From the NCBI GenBank assembly GCA_016794165.1, contig JAEUKV010000215.1, forward strand, positions 1 through 37,134: 37,134 bases of DNA, written 5' to 3'. The DNA comes from Rhodospirillaceae bacterium (GTDB taxonomy: Bacteria; Pseudomonadota; Alphaproteobacteria; Dongiales; Dongiaceae). Within the stretch, counting starts at the first letter, position 1. Every line of letters begins with the position of its first letter. This document shows, piece by piece, positions 8,666 through 15,518 of the stretch. The translations under genes and the position numbers were made by a program. The notes beneath the pieces are model-generated. The model had not been told where the DNA came from. It did not search any database and worked only from the letters and a program-made list of their open reading frames with translations.

Positions 8666-8731
8666 ATAGCGATCCTGGTTACCGCCGTCCATCCCGTGGC
8701 CAAGGGAAAAGGCCACGCCGAGTCAACTACT

Positions 8732-8760
8732 TATATATATTCGCCACGGTTTGACCGCAA
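8732..8760 (-). promoter_or_regulatory. Candidate sigma-70 promoter of the rodZ-ispG-hisS block
   Basis: TTGCGG (8755-8760, minus strand) and TATATA (8732-8737) are separated by exactly 17 bases, a good housekeeping promoter layout. Transcription would begin near 8725, about 60 bases ahead of the chosen rodZ start. That also argues against the upstream GTG start at 8716. The AT-rich run stands out in a GC-rich neighbourhood. Found by eye. Confidence 0.5.
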
Positions 8761-8819
8761 TCGACTTTCATGGGCAATACCCACCGAAAACACACCATGG
8801 CATGATTCTGGTCGCATGG

Positions 8820-11108
8820 TCACGGCAGGGCCACGCCGTGGTCTCGGGCGAAGGCCCGCAGGCTGCTCCGCAAGTCCACCCCGCGCTGGGCGCCGAGCGC
8901 TGCCAGATGGGCCTGTAACTGGCCCATATCCAGGCTGCGGATCATGGCCCGGATCGGGCCGATTGCCGGTGGCGCCATGGAGAGTGTGCGCAGACCGAGC
9001 GCCAGCAGCGCCATCGCGTCAAGGGGATCGCCGGCCATTTCGCCGCACAGGCTGACCGGCTTCCCGCGACGCTGGCCGGCCTTGATGATGTCGCCGATCA
9101 GGCGCAGGAAGGCTGGTGAAAGCGTATCGTAGCGACCCTGCAACTGCGCATTGCCGCGATCCGCCGCGAACACGAACTGAGCGAGGTCGTTGCTGCCGAT
9201 GGAGAGAAAATCGACCCGGTCGAGCGCCTCTTCCATCTGCCAGTAGAGCGCCGGCACTTCGAACATCGCCCCCACGCGCACACTCGCAGGCAGCACCTGG
9301 CCCTTGGCTTCGGCGCGCTGCAGTTCGAGATCGAGAATGCCCTTGGCATCGTCGAATTCATCGACCTCGGCCACCATCGGAAACATGACGTGCAGCGCCC
9401 GTCCGGCCGCCGCCAGAATCATGGCGCGCAGCTGCTGGCGCAGCATGGCCGGGCGGTCGAGCGAAATGCGTAGCGCGCGCCATCCCATGGCCGGGTTTTC
9501 CTCGACGTCACGCTGCCAGTAGGGAAGGATCTTGTCCGAGCCGATATCGAGGGTTCGGAAGATCACCTGCTTGCCCTCGGCGCCGTCAAGCACGCGGCCA
9601 TAGACATCGCGCTGCCGCGCCACGTCGGGAAAGGTCGGCGCCACCATGAACGTGACTTCCGTGCGATAGAGACCGATGCCGGCGGCACCGGTCGCCGCCA
9701 GTTGCGGCACGTCCATCAGCAGGCCGGCATTGATCATCAGATCGACCGTGACCCCGTCCTTGGTGACCGCCGGCAGATTGCGGTCGGCCGCATAGGTTTC
9801 CTGGCGCGCCGCCCGCGCATTCATGCTGGTGGCGAAGACCTGCAGGATGTCCTCCGACGGACGCAGGAAAACCTGCTCATTGTCGCCGTCGAGTACCAGT
9901 GAATCCCCGGCCTGCACCTTGTCCATCAGGTTCTGGCAATGGCCGAGCAGCGGGATGTCCAGGGCGCGGGCGACGATCGCGACATGCGAACTCGCGGTAC
10001 CCTCCTCCAGCACCACACCCTTGAGGCGCCGGCGGTCATAGTCCAGCAGCTCCGCCGGGCCCATATTGCGCGCCACGATGATGGCGAATTCCGGCAGGTC
10101 CCGGGCCTGCGGCAGTTCCTGCATGCCGAGCAAATGCCGCAGCAGCCGGTTGTTGAGATCGTCGAGATCGGCGAGGCGCTCGCGCAGATAGGGATCCTGG
10201 ATCTCGCGCATGCGCGCGCGCATGTCGTTCTGGACCTTCTGTACCGCGGCCTCCGCGGTGAGGCCGGTTTCGATCGCCTCGATGATGCGGTTGGCCCAGC
10301 CGCGATCCTCGGCCAGCATGCGATAGGTGTCGAGCACCTCGCGATGTTCGCCGCCGCCGCCGCCATCGTTCTCAGTCAGCAACTCGTCGAGCGCCAGCTT
10401 CATCGCCGTCATGGCATCGTCGAGGCGGTCGATCTCGCGCAGCGGATCCTCGGCCACCAATTGCGTCAGCGTGATGTCGGGCTGGTGCAGGATCGCGGTG
10501 CCAAGGGCGAGGCCCGGCGCCAGGGCCTGGGCATCCAGCCGTTCCGGCAGCACGCCGATGCCGGAGATCGGCGAAAGTTCCTCGCGCCCCACCAGTTCGC
10601 CGCCGGCCACGAGTTCCGCCACCACCATGGCGACGGTCTCAAGCGTCTCGACCTCTTCCTCTGTATAATGGCGCCGGGTGCGGTTCTGCACCACCAGTAC
10701 GCCGATCATGCGACCGCCGCGCAGGACCGGGACGCCCATGAAGGATTGATAGAGTTCCTCGCCGGTTTCCGGGCGATAGGCAAATTGTGGGTGGTGCTGC
10801 GCATCGGCCAGCGCCAGAGGCCGCACGTGACTGGCGATATCGCCCACCAGGCCTTCGCCGACACGCAGGCGGGTGTGATGGACGGCTTCGGCCTTGAGGC
10901 CCTCGGTAGCAAAGAGTTCCAGTACCTCGCCGGCGCGCAGCACATAGACCGAGCAGACTTCGGCCACCATGGCACCAGCGATGGTGCGGACGATCTCCTC
11001 CAGCCGGCGTTGCGCCGGCAGGTTGCGCGCCATCACCGTGCGGATGCGCCGGAGCAGCAACCGCGCGGCCGTCAGATCGCCACCCGCGGGGCCGCCCGGC
11101 TGGTTCAT
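8820..11108 (-). CDS. ptsP: Phosphoenolpyruvate--protein phosphotransferase, nitrogen PTS enzyme I (EI-Ntr)
   Basis: A 762-residue enzyme I of the nitrogen-related phosphotransferase system, which takes phosphate from PEP and passes it to NPr. An N-terminal GAF domain (about residues 10-150, with SVYVLRAGEVLELFATEGL) marks it as EI-Ntr and is the sensor that binds glutamine or 2-oxoglutarate in studied members. The mobile domain contains TASSHVAIVAR with the phospho-accepting His near residue 375. The C-terminal PEP-binding TIM barrel contains GIGLYRTEVTFM, FRTLDIGSDK and SLCGEMAGDP. The start is ATG at 11108, five bases after the TGA of the upstream gene, which points to translational coupling. 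Its partners ptsO (NPr) and ptsN are not in the window. Confidence 0.95.
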   Translation of the reverse strand: MNQPGGPAGGDLTAARLLLRRIRTVMARNLPAQRRLEEIVRTIAGAMVAEVCSVYVLRAGEVLELFATEGLKAEAVHHTRLRVGEGLVGDIASHVRPLALADAQHHPQFAYRPETGEELYQSFMGVPVLRGGRMIGVLVVQNRTRRHYTEEEVETLETVAMVVAELVAGGELVGREELSPISGIGVLPERLDAQALAPGLALGTAILHQPDITLTQLVAEDPLREIDRLDDAMTAMKLALDELLTENDGGGGGEHREVLDTYRMLAEDRGWANRIIEAIETGLTAEAAVQKVQNDMRARMREIQDPYLRERLADLDDLNNRLLRHLLGMQELPQARDLPEFAIIVARNMGPAELLDYDRRRLKGVVLEEGTASSHVAIVARALDIPLLGHCQNLMDKVQAGDSLVLDGDNEQVFLRPSEDILQVFATSMNARAARQETYAADRNLPAVTKDGVTVDLMINAGLLMDVPQLAATGAAGIGLYRTEVTFMVAPTFPDVARQRDVYGRVLDGAEGKQVIFRTLDIGSDKILPYWQRDVEENPAMGWRALRISLDRPAMLRQQLRAMILAAAGRALHVMFPMVAEVDEFDDAKGILDLELQRAEAKGQVLPASVRVGAMFEVPALYWQMEEALDRVDFLSIGSNDLAQFVFAADRGNAQLQGRYDTLSPAFLRLIGDIIKAGQRRGKPVSLCGEMAGDPLDAMALLALGLRTLSMAPPAIGPIRAMIRSLDMGQLQAHLAALGAQRGVDLRSSLRAFARDHGVALP

Positions 11109-11112
11109 CTGG

Positions 11113-12147
11113 TCAGCTCTGCGGCATCTGGTGCCGGTCGGCGAGCGCCGCCACCGCACCATCGATCAAGTCACTGATGATCTCCGCCGTCGGCTGTTCC
11201 TGTGTCACCATGCCGACCGACTGACCGGCCATCACCGATCCGGTCTCGACGTCGCCGTCGACCACCGCCCGCCGGAGCGCCCCGGCCCAGAAATGCTCGA
11301 TTTCGAGTTGCGCTGCCTTTTGATCCAGTTCGCCAGCATTGACCCGGTCGATCACCTGGCGCTGCATCTCCATGAACTTGCGCGTACCCTCATTTGCGAG
11401 CGCCCGTACCGGAATGACCGGAAAGCGCGGATCGATCTGGGTCGAGGGCACCGCGTCGCGGGCAGCACCCCGGATGAAGGCGCGCTTGAAATTGGCGTGG
11501 GCAATCGATTCCGTGGCACAAACGAAGCGGGTGCCCAGCTGCACGCCGGAAGCGCCCATCTCGAGATAGCCCAGCATCGCCTGGCCGCGGCCGATGCCGC
11601 CCGCCACGAACACCGGCACCTCGCGGATCACCGGCAGGATCTCCTGCGCCAGCACGCTGGTCGAGACCGGGCCGATGTGGCCGCCTGCCTCCATGCCCTC
11701 GATGACGATGGCATCGCAGCCGGATTTGACCAGCTTGCGGGCGATGGCGACCGCCGGCGCAAAGCACAGCACCTTGGCACCGCCGTCCTTGATGCGCTTC
11801 AGGGCGGCGCCGGGCGGCAGGCCGCCCGCCAGTACGACATGCGACATCTTGAGATCGAGGCAGACGTCGATCAACTGGTCGAGCTGCGGGTGCAGGGTGA
11901 TCAGATTGACGCCGAAGGGCTCGCTGGTCATGGCCTTGGTGGCGGTGAGCTCGGCCGCCAGGATGTCGGGCGGCATCGAGCCGGAAGCAATGACGCCGAA
12001 CCCACCGGCATTGGAGATGGCGGAGACCAGATGGCGTTCGGACACCCAGGTCATGGCGCCGCCCATGATGGCATAGCGCGTGCCCAGGAACTCGCGGCCA
12101 CGCTGCCACAGCTCATCCAGGTGAGCGAGAGCGCGGGCTCGGTCCAT
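11113..12147 (-). CDS. Nitronate monooxygenase family FMN protein
   Basis: A 344-residue FMN-dependent TIM-barrel protein of the NMO/2-nitropropane dioxygenase family. Visible motifs are the N-terminal LVSAISNAGGFGVIASG, the phosphate-binding EGMEAGGHIG with the conserved His used in catalysis by the family, and AGGIGRGQAMLGYLEMGASGVQLGTRF. Members oxidise alkyl nitronates such as propionate-3-nitronate, but many relatives are uncharacterised and enoyl-ACP reductase FabK shares the fold, so the substrate is open. It begins 29 bases after the lysC stop and ends within a few bases of the ptsP start, so it is placed to be co-transcribed between two genes it has no obvious link with. Confidence 0.85.
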   Translation of the reverse strand: MDRARALAHLDELWQRGREFLGTRYAIMGGAMTWVSERHLVSAISNAGGFGVIASGSMPPDILAAELTATKAMTSEPFGVNLITLHPQLDQLIDVCLDLKMSHVVLAGGLPPGAALKRIKDGGAKVLCFAPAVAIARKLVKSGCDAIVIEGMEAGGHIGPVSTSVLAQEILPVIREVPVFVAGGIGRGQAMLGYLEMGASGVQLGTRFVCATESIAHANFKRAFIRGAARDAVPSTQIDPRFPVIPVRALANEGTRKFMEMQRQVIDRVNAGELDQKAAQLEIEHFWAGALRRAVVDGDVETGSVMAGQSVGMVTQEQPTAEIISDLIDGAVAALADRHQMPQS

Positions 12148-12176
12148 GTCGGTCTCCTTCAGTGTCGGTGAAGCGA

Positions 12177-13445
12177 TCAGTCGGCGTCGAGACCATAGGC
12201 GGTATGGAGCGCCCGCACGGCCAGTTCGGTGTATTCCTCGGCGACCAGGACGCTGATCTTGATCTCGGAAGTCGAGATCACCTGGATGTTGATGCCCTTC
12301 TCCGCCAGCGCCTTGAACATGCGCTGGGCGATGCCGGCGTGAGAGCGCATGCCGACGCCGATCACCGACACCTTGACCACGTTCTTGTCGGAAATGATCT
12401 CCTTGAAGACCAGCGTGTTGCGGCTGGCCTCCAGAACCTGTCGGGCGCGGTCGTAATCGCCCTTCGAGACCGTGAAGGTCATGTCGGTGGTCTGGCCGTC
12501 CTCGGAGATGTTCTGGACGATCATGTCGACATTGATGTTGGCATCGGTCAGCGGGCCAAAGATCGCCGCGGCGACGCCCGGTTTGTCGGCCACGCGAATC
12601 AGCGTGATCTTGGCCTCGTCGCGGCTGTAGGCGATGCCGCTCACCAGTTCCTTTTCCATGATCTCTTCCTCATCCACCACCATCGTGCCCGGCTTGTCCT
12701 CGAAACTCGAAAGGACCTGGAGCCGCACGCGGTGCTTCATCGCCATTTCAACGGATCGGGTCTGCAGGACCTTGGCGCCCAGCGACGCCATCTCCAGCAT
12801 TTCCTCATAGGTGATCTTGTCGAGCTTCCGCGCCTTGGCGACGATCCGGGGATCGGTCGTATAGACGCCATCGACGTCGGTAAAGATATCGCAGCGGTCG
12901 GCGCCAATCGCCGCCGCCAGCGCCACCGCCGAGGTATCCGAACCACCGCGACCCAGCGTGGTCACCCGGTTGTCGGCCCCGACACCCTGGAAGCCTGCGA
13001 TCACCGCCACCTGGCCCTGGGCGAAGCGGCGGTCGAGTTCCGCGCGGGGAATGTCGACGATCCGCGCCTTGCCGTGGGCATCGTCGGTCTCGATCGGCAC
13101 CTGCCAGCCGAGCCAGGAACGGGCATTGACGCCGAGTTCCTGCAGCGCGATCGCGGTAAGGCCGCTGGTCACCTGTTCGCCCGAAGCGACCACCACGTCG
13201 TATTCCCGAGCATCGTGCAATGGTGCCAGTTCCCTGCACCACTCGACCAACTGATTGGTGACGCCGGACATGGCGGAAACCACCACGGCGACCTCGTTCC
13301 CGGCATCGACCTCGCGCTTGACGCGTCGGGCGACCGCCTGGATGCGCTCGATATTGGCGACCGAGGTGCCGCCGAATTTCATCACGATTCGGGCCTTGCT
13401 GGCCCCAATCCCACTGGTCGCTTGCCCTGTAGCCGCTGCTTGCAT
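12177..13445 (-). CDS. lysC: Aspartate kinase
   Basis: A 422-residue aspartokinase catalysing the first step of lysine, threonine and methionine synthesis. The kinase domain starts with RIVMKFGGTSVANIERI (about 20-36) and includes VVVSAMSGVTNQL and a LGRGGSDTSAVALAAA loop. Two ACT domains at the C-terminus (from about residue 280) provide amino acid feedback control. I chose ATG at 13445, which has GAGGGG nine bases upstream and leaves a short N-terminal tail. The frame is open to 13688 but the extra 81 residues look like noncoding DNA. The gene diverges from ubiG, an arrangement common in alphaproteobacteria. Confidence 0.95.
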   Translation of the reverse strand: MQAAATGQATSGIGASKARIVMKFGGTSVANIERIQAVARRVKREVDAGNEVAVVVSAMSGVTNQLVEWCRELAPLHDAREYDVVVASGEQVTSGLTAIALQELGVNARSWLGWQVPIETDDAHGKARIVDIPRAELDRRFAQGQVAVIAGFQGVGADNRVTTLGRGGSDTSAVALAAAIGADRCDIFTDVDGVYTTDPRIVAKARKLDKITYEEMLEMASLGAKVLQTRSVEMAMKHRVRLQVLSSFEDKPGTMVVDEEEIMEKELVSGIAYSRDEAKITLIRVADKPGVAAAIFGPLTDANINVDMIVQNISEDGQTTDMTFTVSKGDYDRARQVLEASRNTLVFKEIISDKNVVKVSVIGVGMRSHAGIAQRMFKALAEKGINIQVISTSEIKISVLVAEEYTELAVRALHTAYGLDAD

Positions 13446-13688
13446 CGGGAACTGCCCCTCAAACCTGCCGATCCCCGGCAAGATCAGGCTATCCGCGAAT
13501 TCCGTGCCAAGACAGCCCCGCTGGCGCGCCCCAGCGGGAGCCGGGCCATGGGGGTCCAGGCGGGCGAAATCGTGGCGGTTGCGATCTTGTTTTGCCGGGC
13601 GCGCGTATCCATACTCAAGCACTGCACTGGGCGCAAGGGTTCCGGCTCCATTCCGTGCCTGTTTTTCAACCGTTTGACGGGATTCCAC
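13446..13688. promoter_or_regulatory. lysC-ubiG divergent intergenic region with hairpins in the lysC leader
   Basis: Both genes are transcribed outward from these 243 bases. On the lysC side there is a perfect 8-bp hairpin, CCCGCTGG/CCAGCGGG (13517-13524 with 13531-13538, six-base loop), and closer to the start a TGCCG/CGGCA hairpin (13466-13470 with 13476-13480) just ahead of the lysC ribosome-binding site. No clear -35/-10 pair was found for either gene. A role in lysC control is a guess from position. Confidence 0.4.
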
Positions 13689-14543
13689 ATGCCTTCAGGA
13701 CCGGCCGCCCAGATGCCGCCCCAGACACCGCCGCAACCGGGCCAGCCAATCGCTGGGCAGGGTGCTGCCCAAAATTCGACCAATCGCGGTGCCGCAGCTG
13801 GCGCTTCCGGCGGCGCTTCGACCGTCGATCTGGCCGAGATCGAAAAATTCGCCGCCATGGCGGAGGCCTGGTGGGACCCAGCCGGCAAGTTCCGGCCGCT
13901 CCATCGACTCAACCCGGTCCGCGTCGGCTTCATCCGCGACCGGGTGGCCCAACATTTCGGGCGCGATCCGAGCGATCCGGCCCCGCTCGCCGGCCTCAGT
14001 CTCGTGGATATCGGCTGCGGCGGCGGGCTGCTGACCGAACCGATGGCTCGCCTGGGAGCCGAAGTGACGGGGGTCGACGCCACTCCCCGCAACATCGAGA
14101 TCGCCCGGCTCCATGCCGAGCAGAGCGGGGTCCGGGTCACCTATCTACCCTGTGCCGCCGAAGATCTGGTGGCGACGGGCCAGACCTACGACGTTATCCT
14201 TGCCATGGAGATCATCGAGCACGTGGCCGATGTCGATGCGTTCATCGCCGCCCTGTCGCGCCTGCTGAAGCCGAACGGCCTGCTTTTCCTGGCGACCATG
14301 AGCCGGACGGCCAAGAGTTATGCCCTCGCCATCATCGGTGCCGAATACATCCTGCGCTGGCTGCCCAGGGGCACCCATGACTGGAACCGATTCGTCCGCC
14401 CCTCGGAACTGGCCCGTGGGTTGCGCCGGCATGGCCTCGGCATCGCCGAACTGACCGGCGTCTCCTACAATCCCTTCAAGGACAGCTTCAACCTCAGCCG
14501 CGACCTCGACGTCAATTACATGGCACTCGTCAAACCTGCGTGA
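13689..14543 (+). CDS. ubiG: Ubiquinone biosynthesis O-methyltransferase UbiG
   Basis: A 284-residue SAM-dependent O-methyltransferase that performs both O-methylations in ubiquinone synthesis. After a Pro/Gln/Ala-rich N-terminal extension of about 45 residues, the UbiG signature begins with IEKFAAMAEAWWDP and LHRLNPVRVGFI. SAM motif I is LVDIGCGGGLLTEPMARLGA, followed by VTGVDATPRNIEIARLHA, and the family motif GTHDWNRFVRPSEL appears near the C-terminus. Homologues are usually about 240-250 residues, so the extension is extra. The frame is open far upstream because it runs antisense to lysC. ATG at 13689 with ACGGGA ahead fits best, and a second ATG eight codons later is possible. Confidence 0.95.
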   Translation: MPSGPAAQMPPQTPPQPGQPIAGQGAAQNSTNRGAAAGASGGASTVDLAEIEKFAAMAEAWWDPAGKFRPLHRLNPVRVGFIRDRVAQHFGRDPSDPAPLAGLSLVDIGCGGGLLTEPMARLGAEVTGVDATPRNIEIARLHAEQSGVRVTYLPCAAEDLVATGQTYDVILAMEIIEHVADVDAFIAALSRLLKPNGLLFLATMSRTAKSYALAIIGAEYILRWLPRGTHDWNRFVRPSELARGLRRHGLGIAELTGVSYNPFKDSFNLSRDLDVNYMALVKPA

Positions 14544-14643
14544 TCTTGCGGCGACGACGCATTGCGCTCCCCACCCCCTGAGGTTATCTCTGATACTGAG
14601 ATGCGTTCCGAGTCGCACCGAGTCGGTGGCGCTGGCTGCCGCG

Positions 14644-14682
14644 CTGGAACCGGGCCCTGGAGCCAGACCCTGGAACCAAGCG
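14644..14682 (+). repeat. Three imperfect 13-bp tandem repeats upstream of the SYLF gene
   Basis: Units start at 14644, 14657 and 14670. The first two are CTGGAACCGGGCC and CTGGAGCCAGACC, and the third begins CTGGAACCAAGC. They lie about 90-130 bases ahead of the SYLF gene in a 228-base gap after ubiG that holds no gene. They could be protein-binding sites or chance GC-rich similarity. Confidence 0.4.
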
Positions 14683-14771
14683 GTGGCCGCCACGTTTCCA
14701 CTCGAGCGGACCCACCACGCACCTGGGACTGACCCGCGACCGGGAGGCGGCATTTTATTGGGAGAACGACG

Positions 14772-15458
14772 ATGACGACCATTCTGCGCAAAATGGCGGT
14801 CCTGGCGACATTGGCAGTGGCCCTGCTCCTGGGCCAGGCCATGCCCGGCCAGGCCCTCACGCCCCAGCAGGAACTGGTCGACAAGGCGCGCATTACCTTC
14901 GAGAAGCTGATCGCTTCCTATGAATTCGGCGAATTGCCCGGCTATCTGAAGCGCGCGCAGGCGGTGATGATCTTCCCCGACGTCTTCAAGGCCGGCTTCG
15001 TCATCGGCGGGGAAGGCGGCAACGGCATCCTGATGGTGCGCCATCCCGAACAGGGCTGGAGCCAGCCCGCCTTCTATACCCTGGCGGCCGGATCGGTCGG
15101 CCTGCAGATCGGCGGCCAGTCCTCCGAAACCATCTTCACCATCATGAGCGACAAGGCCCTCCAGGCCGTGCTCAACGACCAGATGAAATTCGGCGGCGAC
15201 ATGTCGGTCGCCGCCGGGCCGATCGGCAAGGGCCTCGGCGCCAACACCACCACCAATCTCGATGCCGACGTCTATACCTTCTCGAAGACCTCGGGTCTGT
15301 TCGGCGGCGTCAGCTTCACCGGCGCCGGCATCCTCCGGAAGGACGACTGGAACGCCGCCTATTACGGCCCCGGCACCCTGCCGCAATGGATCGTGATCGA
15401 CCGCAAGGTCTCGAATCCGAACACCCAGGCCATCGTCAACGCGCTGGCGCCGTATTGA
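14772..15458 (+). CDS. Exported SYLF-domain (Ysc84-like) lipid-binding protein
   Basis: A 228-residue protein with an N-terminal signal peptide (RKMAVLATLAVALLLGQAM, cut probably near QAL at about residue 29). The mature part is a SYLF/Ysc84 actin-binding-like domain with AQAVMIFPDVFKAGFVIGGEGGNG (about 65-88), FYTLAAGSVGLQIGGQSS, and the terminal SGLFGGVSFTGAGI. SYLF domains bind phosphoinositides in eukaryotes; the bacterial role is unsettled, with an envelope or periplasmic location likely here. The ATG at 14772 has GGGAGAA upstream. It stands alone, convergent with polA. The domain call is firm; function is unknown. Confidence 0.88.
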   Translation: MTTILRKMAVLATLAVALLLGQAMPGQALTPQQELVDKARITFEKLIASYEFGELPGYLKRAQAVMIFPDVFKAGFVIGGEGGNGILMVRHPEQGWSQPAFYTLAAGSVGLQIGGQSSETIFTIMSDKALQAVLNDQMKFGGDMSVAAGPIGKGLGANTTTNLDADVYTFSKTSGLFGGVSFTGAGILRKDDWNAAYYGPGTLPQWIVIDRKVSNPNTQAIVNALAPY

Positions 15459-15483
15459 TCCTCGGTCGATGCGGGTACTCGCG

Positions 15484-15501
15484 GCCGGGCCAAGTCCCGG
15501 C
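15484..15501. terminator. Small hairpin between the convergent SYLF and polA genes
   Basis: GCCGGG (15484-15489) pairs with CCCGGC (15496-15501) around a six-base loop, in the 60-base gap where the two genes converge. No T-run follows on either side, so it is only a possible bidirectional terminator. Confidence 0.3.
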
Positions 15502-15518
15502 AATGACGGGACGATGGA

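Noticed and set aside
8666-8716. A GTG start at 8716 for the rodZ-like gene
   Set aside because: It lacks a ribosome-binding site and would lie only a few bases from the predicted transcription start; ATG at 8665 has AGGA at good spacing.
12162-13688. A long open plus-strand frame running into ubiG
   Set aside because: It lies antisense to lysC, whose reading frame has clear domains. High GC content leaves the opposite strand free of stops. Only the part from 13689 on encodes UbiG.
14616-14628. CACCGAGTCGGTG, identical to the core of a tracrRNA 3' hairpin used by Cas9
   Set aside because: It is a 13-base near-palindrome without repeats, cas genes or a T-run nearby, so chance identity is the simplest explanation.
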